From Prevotella sp. (GTDB lineage Bacteria; Bacteroidota; Bacteroidia; Bacteroidales; Bacteroidaceae): a stretch of DNA of 64,000 bases. A program made the position numbers and the translations under genes. Under the pieces are notes generated by a model. The model saw only the letters and a list, made by a program, of their open reading frames with translations, was not told where the DNA came from and made no database searches. Where the stretch lies: positions 62,001-126,000 of the forward strand of contig JAFRPY010000008.1 of NCBI GenBank assembly GCA_017428925.1. Direction: 5' to 3'. Shown here piece by piece: positions 43,801 through 52,524 of the stretch (positions are counted from its first letter, which is position 1; the number at the start of each line of letters is the position of its first letter).

Positions 43801-44046
43801 GAGGATGGTTCCTATATCCGCATGAAGTCTCTCTCGCTTGCATGGAATCTCCCCAAGAAATGGCTGGAACCGCTGAAACTGGACTGGGTTCAGGTTTATG
43901 CTAATATCCAGAATGTGTTTACTATCACGGGATATGACGGCTATGATCCAGAATTAGGTTCTTCCAATGTGATGTTGCAGGGAATCGACAATTATCGCTA
44001 TCCTTCTTCCCGTATCTATAATTTCGGTTTAAAAGTTAATTTCTAA
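40846..44046 (+). CDS. SusC-like TonB-dependent outer-membrane receptor
   Basis: Outer-membrane beta-barrel that imports glycan oligosaccharides with TonB energy, capped by its SusD partner. The 1066-residue protein has a signal peptide (to about residue 33), a carboxypeptidase-regulatory-like domain (FGKVTDASSGEEVIGATVKVKG, about 38-110), the SusC/RagA TonB box and plug (DEVVVVGYGVMKRSDLTGSV near 115-135, YVVDGVAMSG, ASATAIYGSRASNGVVLITTKKG near 228-250), and a long barrel ending in Phe (GLKVNF). It is the first structural gene of the PUL and lies 22 bp before susD. The glycan is inferred to be xyloglucan from the downstream enzymes. Confidence 0.96.
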   Translation: MKKTCSILSSMFGKSRHIVLILLLMVPLGIVAQTVNVFGKVTDASSGEEVIGATVKVKGASGGAITDMEGNYKLSVKTGVTLEISYVGYKTKNVIVTSSGRLDIQISEDSQIMDEVVVVGYGVMKRSDLTGSVSSINEDAIKQGVNTSIEQAMQGRIAGVQVTQNSGAPGGGISVQIRGINSLSGNEPLYVVDGVAMSGQTDSHTSVMSSLNPADITSIEVLKDASATAIYGSRASNGVVLITTKKGQEGNAKLSYEGYFGWQKLPKFLEVMSLPEYGDFYNQRAKIQGWTPSTDYLDSTLLTEGTNWQDELFQTAFMHNHQVGVNGGTKTMHYAISGGLLDQDGVGLGSGFRRNSVRANFDTQVSDWLQVGASGYYSYTKQIITFEESNVIQTALVQYPDVAPYNADGTLGFGETHEYQYQSNPIFEASMIENRRTNTSLDFNFFANITPVKGLNVRIEYGGNRGWGNTYFFQPDYSYGNVVKQSVSRHGNSRNKYESFKQYATYDFDPFKGHHFQLMAGHESQEGEWFSGTASRVNYMFDTVHSLNVGDTAGQGNSEQGASWAIESYYGRFNYNLLDRYLLTATLRADGSSNFAKGNRWGYFPSVALAWRITQEPFMKKLSWLNNAKLRLGWGLVGNQNASNFAYGSAMKAVPTAWGTGYFPENYANDKLTWERTKAWNVGLDLSFFDNRIEFIVDAYYKKTDDLLMLASLPAYLIPTDSWYGITAPWVNAGSIQNKGIEFTLNTVNISMKDLQWRTNATISFNRNKLTGLNNGESAMFGQIGTNNYTCSVVGQPVGQFWGWKVKGMYTEAADFYVKNQYGETLINRDGNPLETPRPAMASGEMYPIGPNSIWVGDYIFEDINGDGKIDSEDCTFIGDPNPDFTFGINNTITWKNFELSFFINASIGNDVYNYVRQQHLDPTAWGNKMKDAAGYARVELIDPEGSSLDLNNVHMTNVGEAKVARITGNGQSNNDNYRVSSLFVEDGSYIRMKSLSLAWNLPKKWLEPLKLDWVQVYANIQNVFTITGYDGYDPELGSSNVMLQGIDNYRYPSSRIYNFGLKVNF

Positions 44047-44068
44047 TCATCTGTAAAGACATATAATT

Positions 44069-45934
44069 ATGAAAACGAAAAATATATTGTTATTGTCGGT
44101 GTTGGCCGTGGCAAGTCTTATACAGACAAGTTGTAAGGATGATTTCCTGGACCGTACACCTCAGCATACCTATGCTGCCGATAATTACTATGCCAGTGAT
44201 GATGCCGTGATGAAAGCCGTGGAACCTTTGTATAACCGTGCATGGTTCTTCTATAACAACTCTTGTTCACTGGGACTGGGTTCGCAGCGTGCCAACGATG
44301 CCTGGAACCCTTACAACATGGCTGAATTTGCCCGTTTTCAGGTCACAGGCCAGACCGAATCGCTGGCTCAGGCATGGTCGTCGTTGTATATGGTGGTATC
44401 CTTTGCCAACTCGGTCATCAAGAGCGTGCCCGAATATAGTACGAGTGCAGTGAGTGAGACCATTAAGAATCAGGCCGTCGGTGAAGCCCACCTCATGCGC
44501 GCCACCTCTTATTTCTATATGTTACGCATCTGGGGGCCTGTCATTCTCTATGAGGACAACGATGAACTGGGTCGTGAACCCATTCAGCCGCTCAACACCG
44601 AAGAGGATGTGTTCAAGTTCATTATCCGCGACCTTGAGAAGGCTGCTGAACTGATGCGCCCACAGGTTGTTGACAATCATCCCAGCAACTATGCTGCCAA
44701 GGCAATGCTGGCCAAGGTACTTCTGGCACAGAGCGGTTGGGGCAAGTCCAGCCGCGATGAATCTACGCTGGCCCGTGTGATTGAACTGTGCAACGAAGTG
44801 ATTAATTCTGGCGTATATTCCTTGTTGGACAATTACGAGAATCTGTTTGTATATGATTATCAGGACAATTCCGAGCAGATACTTGCACTGCGCTGGCCTG
44901 ACCCGCTTTTGTTGACCGACGATACTCGATGGGGTAACGGTAATTCGCTGGTGGCCACCTTGACGGCTGGTGAAATGTCGGATGTAGGTGGATGGGGTGG
45001 AAACCTTAGTGCCTCTCCCGACATGATTGACCTATATAACGAGGATCCAGAGGATATTTATCGTCGTCGTGCCACGTTCTTCACGCCGGGTTGCTACTAT
45101 GATAATTTCCATCGTGACGAGGGAGGCTATACCTACCAGAAGAATTGGATTCAGAATCGCAAGTATGTCGTAGGAAACAAGGCCGATGCCGGTGGTCATC
45201 TACATCAGCAGGCTTCTCCGCTGAACACCTACATCATGCGTCTGGCCGATGTCTATCTCATCAAGGCCGAGGCTCTTCTGGGCAATCAGGAACAATGCTC
45301 CAATGGTGAAGGACTCGCAGCCATCAACACAGTCCGCGCCCGGGCCAAGGTGAAGACTATCCAGGAACTGCGTGGACGTTCCTACTATACATTCTCCGAC
45401 ATTATCCGCGAGCGTCGCATTGAGTTCTGCATGGAGTATCAGAACTGGTTCGACATGGTCACCTGGTATCGATGGAAGCCCGACGAAATGCTTACCTATT
45501 TTAATTATCAGCAGTATCGCGGATATTACATCAATGATGGCCAGAACGATGTAATCATGAACGAGGACGGATCCATCAGTTACAAATGCTACTATGGCAC
45601 CTGCGACTCTCCCTGGTATTATGCTTCTATGTATAATGATGATGGAAGCATGAAGGCGTGCTACTATAATGATGCAGAGCGCTATCTTGACGCTGACAAC
45701 AATTTCCCCGTTGTGCATCGCGACAAGAATGGAAACGTCGTGACTTCTGGTGGTATTCCTCAGGACAAGGCTCATGGCTATTCCATCAACTGGAGGGAAC
45801 TGGCATCCCAGCAACCCGGCTACGATCCCATTGTCATTACCGCCAAGGACATCTTCTTGGAATATCCCGCTGTTGATGTACAGCGCAATGCTTATCTGAA
45901 GCAGAACCCCGTTGCTTACAATTTTACATGGTAA
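44069..45934 (+). CDS. SusD-like surface glycan-binding lipoprotein
   Basis: RagB/SusD family outer-membrane lipoprotein that forms the lid of the SusC channel. The 621-residue protein has the lipobox at Cys22 (LIQTSC) followed by KDD, matching the Bacteroidota surface-export signal. The SusD TPR-like fold is recognisable from GEAHLMRATSYFYMLRIWGPVILYED near residue 140 and the C-terminal IIRERRIEFCMEYQNWFDMVTW near 450. It pairs with the preceding receptor. Ligand specificity is not evident from sequence. Confidence 0.95.
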   Translation: MKTKNILLLSVLAVASLIQTSCKDDFLDRTPQHTYAADNYYASDDAVMKAVEPLYNRAWFFYNNSCSLGLGSQRANDAWNPYNMAEFARFQVTGQTESLAQAWSSLYMVVSFANSVIKSVPEYSTSAVSETIKNQAVGEAHLMRATSYFYMLRIWGPVILYEDNDELGREPIQPLNTEEDVFKFIIRDLEKAAELMRPQVVDNHPSNYAAKAMLAKVLLAQSGWGKSSRDESTLARVIELCNEVINSGVYSLLDNYENLFVYDYQDNSEQILALRWPDPLLLTDDTRWGNGNSLVATLTAGEMSDVGGWGGNLSASPDMIDLYNEDPEDIYRRRATFFTPGCYYDNFHRDEGGYTYQKNWIQNRKYVVGNKADAGGHLHQQASPLNTYIMRLADVYLIKAEALLGNQEQCSNGEGLAAINTVRARAKVKTIQELRGRSYYTFSDIIRERRIEFCMEYQNWFDMVTWYRWKPDEMLTYFNYQQYRGYYINDGQNDVIMNEDGSISYKCYYGTCDSPWYYASMYNDDGSMKACYYNDAERYLDADNNFPVVHRDKNGNVVTSGGIPQDKAHGYSINWRELASQQPGYDPIVITAKDIFLEYPAVDVQRNAYLKQNPVAYNFTW

Positions 45935-45956
45935 ACCATTTAACACATCAGTGAAT

Positions 45957-47645
45957 ATGAAACATACAATAAAATATTTCCGGATTCTGGCGTTCGCCGC
46001 GTTGCTGGTCTTCCCTGTGAGCATGCTCACCTCGTGTAAGGACTCTGACGGCGATGGAGGAGGCCAGCCCATGATAACTGGTGTCAGGACTACTGACCCT
46101 GCTAAGGCCGACAGCCTTTTCACAAAAGCTTCTGCCGGTTCGAAGATTGTCATTATCGGACAGAATCTGAGCGGAGCCCACCACGTCTATATCAACGGAC
46201 AAAGTATAAATGTTAACTCTACGCTCAACACCGACCACAGTATCATCGTCAATATCCCCTCAGAAATCAACGGTTTCAAACTGACGGCCTTCGACAAGGG
46301 CACTGTTGATAATCCCTATACCGATGAAATCCGTGTTGAGACGAACCATGGTACGGCCACATACGCATTCAAGGTGACAGCCCCTTATCCCAGCATCACC
46401 CGTTCACAGTGCCGTTATCCGCGCAGTGCCGGCGATGTGTTGAACATCTACGGCAAGAACCTTGTCGATATTGAGAAAGCCTACATCACAAGCATGCTTC
46501 CCGAAGAGATTGCCGAAGCAGGTGGTAACATTGGTGGGACAAAGGTTGACGCTGCCGTGGAAACCGTTCTGATGGATCACCATCTGAACAACAGCAAGAC
46601 TGCCTACGAAACCGATTCGCAACTGGCCCTTACGATACCTAATCTTCCTTTCACTACCGGGTCATTGGTACTGGAGTGTTCGGCAGGTAACGTCTATGTT
46701 CCGTTCAGTCTCTACCTTCAGGCTCCATCGATAGCCGAAGGTGCCTATGGCCTGAGCACAGACATGCCTGTTATTGGTGAGACGGTTACCGTCCGTGGAA
46801 CCGAGTTCATTCAGGTCGATGCAGTCAAGTATGGAGATGTTACGCTAACATCCGACGAGTTCACTGTGGCCAGCACCGAAGACGAACTCACGTTCGTGTT
46901 CAATAAAAAGCCTTCTCGCGGAAGTGACCCCCATCTCACGGTTGTCACCGGTGGCGGCGAGGCCACTGTCCCCTTCTTTAACTATACTACGCTGTTCACT
47001 GATTTCGACGACACTGTTGTTTCGGAAGACTGGGGAGGCGGCCCGAAGATTATCAAGACCAAAGCCGATGGCGTGAATGCACCTTTCACTGGCGACGGAA
47101 CCTTTGTCCACTGGCTGATAGAGAATGAAGGAAACCAGTGGTGGGGAACCCAGATCAACTTTATTCACGACTGGGGAGACGATAAGTTCTATCTGCCAGA
47201 TTTCGATGTGATTCCTGCCGACGCAACGTCAGACGAAGTCTATCTCGCCATGGAAGTCTATAATATCAATTGCGACTACGACCGCGTTGAGAACTATGCA
47301 GGTTATCTGCGCTATATGATGCAGCCCTTAGACGGTGCTGAGTGCGACTGGAACAACCAGAAAGATTCCCCCGACAACTGGATAGACTACGAGGCCGGCA
47401 TTGCTAACTTCAAGGAACTCCGGCTTGCAGACATCGATGGCGTGGCACCCACAGGCAAGTGGTATCGTCACGTGATGAGCTTGAGCCATTTCACCTGTTA
47501 TGCGGGCTTGACTTATGCCGACATCAAGAACCTTGGTGTCAAGCGAATACGCATTATGCAGATTAATCCGGGCAACACACGGGGCACCGTCGACTTCTGC
47601 CTTGACAATGTCCGACTGATTTATGTAAAGAATACCAACGAATAA
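45957..47645 (+). CDS. Surface glycan-binding lipoprotein with IPT/TIG domains
   Basis: A 562-residue lipoprotein (lipobox MLTSC, Cys27, followed by KDSDGD, a surface-export signal) in the SusE/SGBP position. Residues about 40-330 look like three Ig-like IPT/TIG domains; segments such as GSKIVIIGQNLSG and GDVLNIYGKNLVD are typical. The C-terminal part (about 340-560), rich in Trp, Asp and Gly, is probably the glycan-binding domain. The frame is open from 45912, overlapping susD, but the Met at 45957 starts a proper signal peptide. It sits 22 bp after susD, like SGBP-B of the Bacteroides ovatus xyloglucan locus. Confidence 0.85.
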   Translation: MKHTIKYFRILAFAALLVFPVSMLTSCKDSDGDGGGQPMITGVRTTDPAKADSLFTKASAGSKIVIIGQNLSGAHHVYINGQSINVNSTLNTDHSIIVNIPSEINGFKLTAFDKGTVDNPYTDEIRVETNHGTATYAFKVTAPYPSITRSQCRYPRSAGDVLNIYGKNLVDIEKAYITSMLPEEIAEAGGNIGGTKVDAAVETVLMDHHLNNSKTAYETDSQLALTIPNLPFTTGSLVLECSAGNVYVPFSLYLQAPSIAEGAYGLSTDMPVIGETVTVRGTEFIQVDAVKYGDVTLTSDEFTVASTEDELTFVFNKKPSRGSDPHLTVVTGGGEATVPFFNYTTLFTDFDDTVVSEDWGGGPKIIKTKADGVNAPFTGDGTFVHWLIENEGNQWWGTQINFIHDWGDDKFYLPDFDVIPADATSDEVYLAMEVYNINCDYDRVENYAGYLRYMMQPLDGAECDWNNQKDSPDNWIDYEAGIANFKELRLADIDGVAPTGKWYRHVMSLSHFTCYAGLTYADIKNLGVKRIRIMQINPGNTRGTVDFCLDNVRLIYVKNTNE

Positions 47646-47657
47646 TTGATCAGAATT

Positions 47658-49124
47658 ATGAAAAAAGTCATATATTTATTGAGTGTGGTATGTATGATGG
47701 CAGCCGCCTTCACCATTCAGGGTTGCAGCGACAGCGACTCCTCTGGCGGTGCCTCACGTCTTTCGGTTACGGCTATGGACACTGTGGCCGTCAGCCAACT
47801 CGATTTCGGTGCCACAAAGGGAACAAAGATGATTGGAATAAATACTGACGGCAACTGGGATGCAGTGGTTTCCGACACTTCCTGGATCAAACTGTCGGCG
47901 CGTGCCGGCTATGGCTATCAGTATGAGACGAGGATGTCGTGGCTTAACGTCAGCGTGGTTGCCAATACGAGCGAGGCCCGCACCGGCACGCTGACCATCA
48001 CCTCAGGCGGGCTGTCGAAGGTTGTCACCATCAACCAGATGGGCCGCAACCTCAACGACAATTTCATCAGTGCAACGGAGTTCCTTGAAGAAGCCCCCCT
48101 TGGCTATAACCTCGGCAACACCCTGGAGTCAAACCACGATATCACCAGCGCTTCAGTGCAGTCGTGGTTCAATCCCCAAACCCCCATCGACTGGGAGACC
48201 TGCTGGGGACAGCCCCAGACCACTCAGGAGATAATCGATGCCATTGCCTCGAAGGGATTCAAGGTAATCCGAGTCCCCGTCACATGGTTCCCCCACATGG
48301 ATGCCAACGACAACATCGATGCCGCATGGATGGCTCGTGTGAAGGAGGTCGTCAACATGGTGATAAAATCAGGATGCTACTGTATCATCAATGTTCACCA
48401 CGATGCCAGCGAGTATGACGCATCTCGCGGCGACGGTGCCCACTGGCTGCTGGCCGACCTTAGCAACTACGACACCATCAGCAAGCGTTTCAAGAAACTC
48501 TGGCAACAGATTGCCGAGGCTTTCCAGGACTACGACGACAAACTGCTCTTCGAGGCGGTAAACGAAATACTCGACGAGAAGGGCAACTGGGGCAATCCCG
48601 ATAATGCCGATGCCTACACTGCCATCAACAAACTGGAACAGGACTTTGTCGACGTGGTTCGAGCAACAGGTGGCAACAACACCTACCGTAATCTTGTGGT
48701 GAATCCCTACAGTGCAGGCCACACCCAGGCCAAACTGAACGGTTTCAACGCTCCCTCCGACGTGGTGGCCGGACACATCCTCGCCTCCGTCCACTCCTAC
48801 GACCCCTACAATTTCTGCAACGACAATGGCCAGTGGAATGTCGAGGCATTCGACAGTTCGTGCGAGACCGAAATCGACGAGATGTTCTCAATGGTCGACA
48901 AACGTTTCCGACAGGAACTCGGCATACCCTATTTCTATGGCGAGTTTGGTGCGCTTGACGATAAGAAACTGATGGCCGAGCGTGTGAAGTATGCCACCTA
49001 TATGGCAAAGAAATTCAAGGCCTACGGCACCATCGGCCTGTGGTGGATGGGACTCATCGAGCGTAAGTCGCTCGAATGGTACGAAGTCCAGATTGTCGAT
49101 GCTCTGATGGAGGGCATAAAGTAA
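47658..49124 (+). CDS. Endo-beta-glucanase/xyloglucanase, BACON-GH5, surface lipoprotein
   Basis: A 488-residue lipoprotein endoglycanase. Lipobox IQGC (Cys23) is followed by SDSDSS, so it is probably surface exposed. Residues about 35-130 are a BACON domain (ending TSGGLSKVVTINQMG). The GH5 catalytic domain follows from LGYNLGNTLES. Acid/base Glu is E303 (FEAVNEILDE) and the nucleophile is E429 (YGEFGAL); RVPVTWFPH and NVHHDAS are further GH5 signatures. BACON-GH5 (probably subfamily 4) is the architecture of the Bacteroides xyloglucan endo-hydrolase, so cleavage of the xyloglucan backbone is the likely role. The Met at 47658 is used rather than the earlier start at 47646. Confidence 0.9.
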   Translation: MKKVIYLLSVVCMMAAAFTIQGCSDSDSSGGASRLSVTAMDTVAVSQLDFGATKGTKMIGINTDGNWDAVVSDTSWIKLSARAGYGYQYETRMSWLNVSVVANTSEARTGTLTITSGGLSKVVTINQMGRNLNDNFISATEFLEEAPLGYNLGNTLESNHDITSASVQSWFNPQTPIDWETCWGQPQTTQEIIDAIASKGFKVIRVPVTWFPHMDANDNIDAAWMARVKEVVNMVIKSGCYCIINVHHDASEYDASRGDGAHWLLADLSNYDTISKRFKKLWQQIAEAFQDYDDKLLFEAVNEILDEKGNWGNPDNADAYTAINKLEQDFVDVVRATGGNNTYRNLVVNPYSAGHTQAKLNGFNAPSDVVAGHILASVHSYDPYNFCNDNGQWNVEAFDSSCETEIDEMFSMVDKRFRQELGIPYFYGEFGALDDKKLMAERVKYATYMAKKFKAYGTIGLWWMGLIERKSLEWYEVQIVDALMEGIK

Positions 49125-49134
49125 CTGTCTGAAA

Positions 49135-52098
49135 ATGATAACATTAATGAAAAGACAAATGAAAATTCTCCAAGTTCTTACATCCGTTGCAATGCTAATG
49201 AGCATTTCATCAGTCCAGGCCACAGCGACAAAAGAAGCAGGCCGCATTACCGTTCAGGTAAACAATCCCGCGCCCGATGGAGCAAAGGTAGTCTGTCTTC
49301 AGGTCGTTAGCGACAACATCATCCGTGTTCAAGCCACTTCAGAGGCTCAGCTACCCAATAAACAAAAGAGCCTGATGATTGTCAGCCAGACAGGTTCTCC
49401 ACAGTTTTCAACATCCGAGGAGGCCGACTGCTACGTCGTAAAGGCAAAGAACCTTACTGCCCGCATCGACAAGCGAGACGGACGCGTCACCTTTTTCGAT
49501 GCCAACGGAACCCGACTGGCTGCCGAGGCGCTCGGCGGAAAGACCTTCAGACCGTTCCGCGTGCCCGACCGCGAAATTGGCATTGGCACAATTACCGACG
49601 AACAACGCAACGCACTTTCGTGGACACTGCGGTTCGAGAACCAGCAAGAAGCACTCTACGGACTCGGACAGCATCAGGCCGAGGAACTCAACATGAAAGG
49701 CCGAAACGAAGACCTGTTCCAATACAACACCAAAGTCAGTATCCCCTTTGTCCTTTCCACTAGGGGTTATGGCATCCTGTGGGACTCTTACAGTTATTGC
49801 CGCTTTGGTAATCCGAACGATTACTTGCAGCTGAACCGGGCGTTCAAACTTTACGACAAGCAGGGTAGGGCAGGAAGCCTGACGGGTACATACGTTGATG
49901 GTGAAGGCAAGAAAATCGTACGTGGCGAGGATTCCATTTACTTTGAATATGATATGCCTGCGGGTTCTGAGATTTGCAGGATGACCGACAATGGTGGTAT
50001 TCAGAACTTACCTAAAGGATTGAAAATGAAAGGAGCCAATGTGGTTTATGAAGGTTTTATTGAGGCTTCAAAGACTGAGTTGTATCAGTTCATCCTGTAT
50101 TATGCCGGATATATGAAGGTTTATATCGGAGGCGAAGAAGTCGTTCCCGAGCGTTGGCGTACGGCATGGAATCCTAATACATGGAAGTTCTCGGCACCCT
50201 TGAAGCAAGGTGTGAAGACCCAGCTGCGTATTGAGTGGCAGCCAGATGGTGATGTTTCTTATTGTGGGCTTCGTGTTGCTGAACCCCGCAGCCGCCAGGA
50301 GCGTGACCAGTTGTGCATTTGGAGCGAGATGAGCCGTGACATGGACTATTATTTCATTGCCGGTGATAACTTTGACAAGATTATTTCCGGTTATCGAACG
50401 CTTACAGGAAAGGCACCAGTATATCCGAAGTGGGTAATGGGCTTTTGGCAGAGTCGTGAGCGATATAAGACCCAGGCTGAAATAGAGGAGACTCTTGCTG
50501 AATTCCGAAAACGTCGGATACCAGTAGACAATATCGTTCAGGATTGGAACTACTGGAAACTTGACTCGTGGGGTGATCATACCTTTGAGGCTTCTCGCTA
50601 TCCAAATCCACAACAGATGCTTGACAAAGTGCATCAAATGGGGGGGCGATTTATGATCAGCGTATGGCCGAAGTTCTATGATACTGTGGCTAATTACAAG
50701 GAACTTGATGCCAAAGGTTGGATTTACCATCAGGCGATTACCGATGATATCCATGACTGGCTCGGCTATCGAGGTTCATTCTATGATGCTTATGATGCCG
50801 GTGCACGAAAGATGTTCTGGCGACAGATGGATGAGTGCCTCTACACGAAGTATGAGCATGGTATTGATGCCTGGTGGATGGATGCCTCGGAACCCAATGT
50901 GCGCGATTGTACGCCGATGTGGTACCGCAAGGCACTCAGCGGACCTACTGCAATGGGTTCGTCAACAGAATATTTTAATGCCTACAGCACGGTCAATGCC
51001 GATGCCATCTATAATGGTCAGCGTGAGGTGAATCCTAATCAGCGCGTGTTCTTGCTGACTCGTAGTGGATTTGCAGGTGAACAACGCTATAGCACGGCTA
51101 CCTGGAGCGGTGATATTGCCACCCGATGGGAAGACATGCGCGCACAGATGACCGCCGGACTCAACTACTGCATGTCAGGTATTCCTTTCTGGGGAATGGA
51201 CCAGGGCGGCTTCTGTGTTGAAGACCGCTATGTAGCGGCTCAGCAGGAGTTCGACAAGACGGGTGTTGAGAATCCAGACCTCACTGAATGGCGCGAGTTG
51301 CAGACACGCTGGAATCAGTTCGGATGCTTCATACCCCTCTACCGTTCACATGGCCAGTGGCCCCTGCGCGAACCGTGGAACATTGCCCCCGATGAACATC
51401 CATGCTATAAGACGATTGTATACTACGATCGTTTGCGTTATCGCATGATGCCATACCTTTACTCTATGGCTGGGTGGACTCATTTCCGTGACTATACCAT
51501 GATGCGTGCACTTGTGATGGACTTCCAAGATGACGAAAAGGTATACGACATCAAAGACCAGTGGATGTTTGGTCCGGCTCTAATGGCTTGTCCTGTGGCA
51601 AAGTATCAGGCCCGAAACCGAAAGGTCTACTTCCCGCGGACTAACGCATCCGGTGGTTGGTATAACCTGTACGATGGTGAATTCATCGAAGGAGGACAGA
51701 GCCTTATTGTAGATGCCCCCTACGAGCGCATCCCCGTCTTCGTCCCCGCCGGAGCCATCATACCCTTCGGCCCCGACCTGCAATACACCGACCAGCAGCC
51801 CGCCGCCGAGATCATCCTCTACGTCTATGCCGGAGCCAATGGCAGTTTCCAGCTCTACGAAGACGAAGGCACCAACTACAACTACGAGCGCGGCCGCTAT
51901 GCCACCATCCCCATCAGCTATAACGATGCCGAGCGTACCGTTTCCTTTGGCCGTCGTCAGGGTTCTTTTAATGGCATGCTCAAGCGTCGCACATTCCGCA
52001 TCATCCATATTTCAAAGGATAATCCCCGTCCTCTCGATTTCGATGCCACCGGCATCGTAGTCAACTATAGCGGCAAGGCCCTGAGCGTGAAACTCTGA
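49135..52098 (+). CDS. GH31 alpha-xylosidase with PA14 insert
   Basis: Removes alpha-1,6-xylose from xyloglucan oligosaccharides. The 987-residue exported protein has a signal peptide ending near SSVQA, an N-terminal galactose-mutarotase-like domain, a PA14 domain inserted at about residues 275-385, and the GH31 barrel. Nucleophile is D583 (WWMDASEPN) and acid/base is D660 (TWSGDIATRW). PA14-bearing GH31s are known alpha-xylosidases of xyloglucan loci. The start could instead be the Met at 49147 (MKRQMKILQV). Synonymous codon choice shifts along the gene: C-rich to about 49760, T-rich in the middle including the PA14 segment, and very C-rich from about 51700. It follows GH5 by 10 bp. Confidence 0.92.
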   Translation: MITLMKRQMKILQVLTSVAMLMSISSVQATATKEAGRITVQVNNPAPDGAKVVCLQVVSDNIIRVQATSEAQLPNKQKSLMIVSQTGSPQFSTSEEADCYVVKAKNLTARIDKRDGRVTFFDANGTRLAAEALGGKTFRPFRVPDREIGIGTITDEQRNALSWTLRFENQQEALYGLGQHQAEELNMKGRNEDLFQYNTKVSIPFVLSTRGYGILWDSYSYCRFGNPNDYLQLNRAFKLYDKQGRAGSLTGTYVDGEGKKIVRGEDSIYFEYDMPAGSEICRMTDNGGIQNLPKGLKMKGANVVYEGFIEASKTELYQFILYYAGYMKVYIGGEEVVPERWRTAWNPNTWKFSAPLKQGVKTQLRIEWQPDGDVSYCGLRVAEPRSRQERDQLCIWSEMSRDMDYYFIAGDNFDKIISGYRTLTGKAPVYPKWVMGFWQSRERYKTQAEIEETLAEFRKRRIPVDNIVQDWNYWKLDSWGDHTFEASRYPNPQQMLDKVHQMGGRFMISVWPKFYDTVANYKELDAKGWIYHQAITDDIHDWLGYRGSFYDAYDAGARKMFWRQMDECLYTKYEHGIDAWWMDASEPNVRDCTPMWYRKALSGPTAMGSSTEYFNAYSTVNADAIYNGQREVNPNQRVFLLTRSGFAGEQRYSTATWSGDIATRWEDMRAQMTAGLNYCMSGIPFWGMDQGGFCVEDRYVAAQQEFDKTGVENPDLTEWRELQTRWNQFGCFIPLYRSHGQWPLREPWNIAPDEHPCYKTIVYYDRLRYRMMPYLYSMAGWTHFRDYTMMRALVMDFQDDEKVYDIKDQWMFGPALMACPVAKYQARNRKVYFPRTNASGGWYNLYDGEFIEGGQSLIVDAPYERIPVFVPAGAIIPFGPDLQYTDQQPAAEIILYVYAGANGSFQLYEDEGTNYNYERGRYATIPISYNDAERTVSFGRRQGSFNGMLKRRTFRIIHISKDNPRPLDFDATGIVVNYSGKALSVKL

Positions 52099-52251
52099 CC
52101 CCTATCCACAGATGGCTCATGGGCTTGAACCCCGTAGCCACGCGTGAAGACGGAAGGATTGAAGAGATTCAGCCGAGCTGTTCCAACCGCGACTATTATT
52201 CGATAGGGATGAAGCCAAGATGATGCTATGTACCCACCTCATTCCCGTTCA

Positions 52252-52297
52252 CGACACGTCGGGATGCACCGATGCTCTGTTTGGTGCCGACGTGTCG
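52252..52297. other. Strong hairpin in the 426-bp gap after the first GH31
   Basis: CGACACGTCG (52252-52261) pairs with CGACGTGTCG (52288-52297), extended by GCACC/GGTGC past a 4-base bulge. No T run follows. The surrounding 52099-52350 stretch has coding-like GC content but is full of stops in all frames, so it may be a decayed gene end or a structured 3' region. Nothing else was recognised in this gap besides the promoter of the next gene. Confidence 0.4.
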
Positions 52298-52425
52298 CTG
52301 GACTGGTACCAATGTGGGACATAAGGCTCCCGTCCTGCTTTCAGACAATCTAGTGCCATGCGTTTTTATGTTTAAAACAATATAAAGACAATTCCATTAG
52401 GAAAATGTTAAATACACACAAAAAG

Positions 52426-52456
52426 ATTGTATTGTAAAAATATTTGTGTATTTTTG
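52426..52456 (+). promoter_or_regulatory. Promoter of the FAD/Fe-S dehydrogenase gene
   Basis: TATTTTTG at 52449-52456 with ATTG (52426-52429) as a near-consensus -33 element 19 bp upstream. The leader is about 65 nt. The gene therefore appears to be transcribed separately from the SusC-to-GH31 operon. Confidence 0.5.
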
Positions 52457-52524
52457 GGAAATAAGACAGAGAGCTATCTGCTTATCTCTTTTTTCTACTG
52501 AATTTTTATAGAGCAAACATAACT

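Noticed and set aside
45200-46153. 317-codon minus-strand ORF
   Set aside because: Antisense to susD and the following lipoprotein gene; no signal or domain.
52099-52524. tRNA gene in the gap
   Set aside because: No cloverleaf with TTCGA-type T-loop and matching acceptor stem could be built; only the single hairpin at 52252 is convincing.
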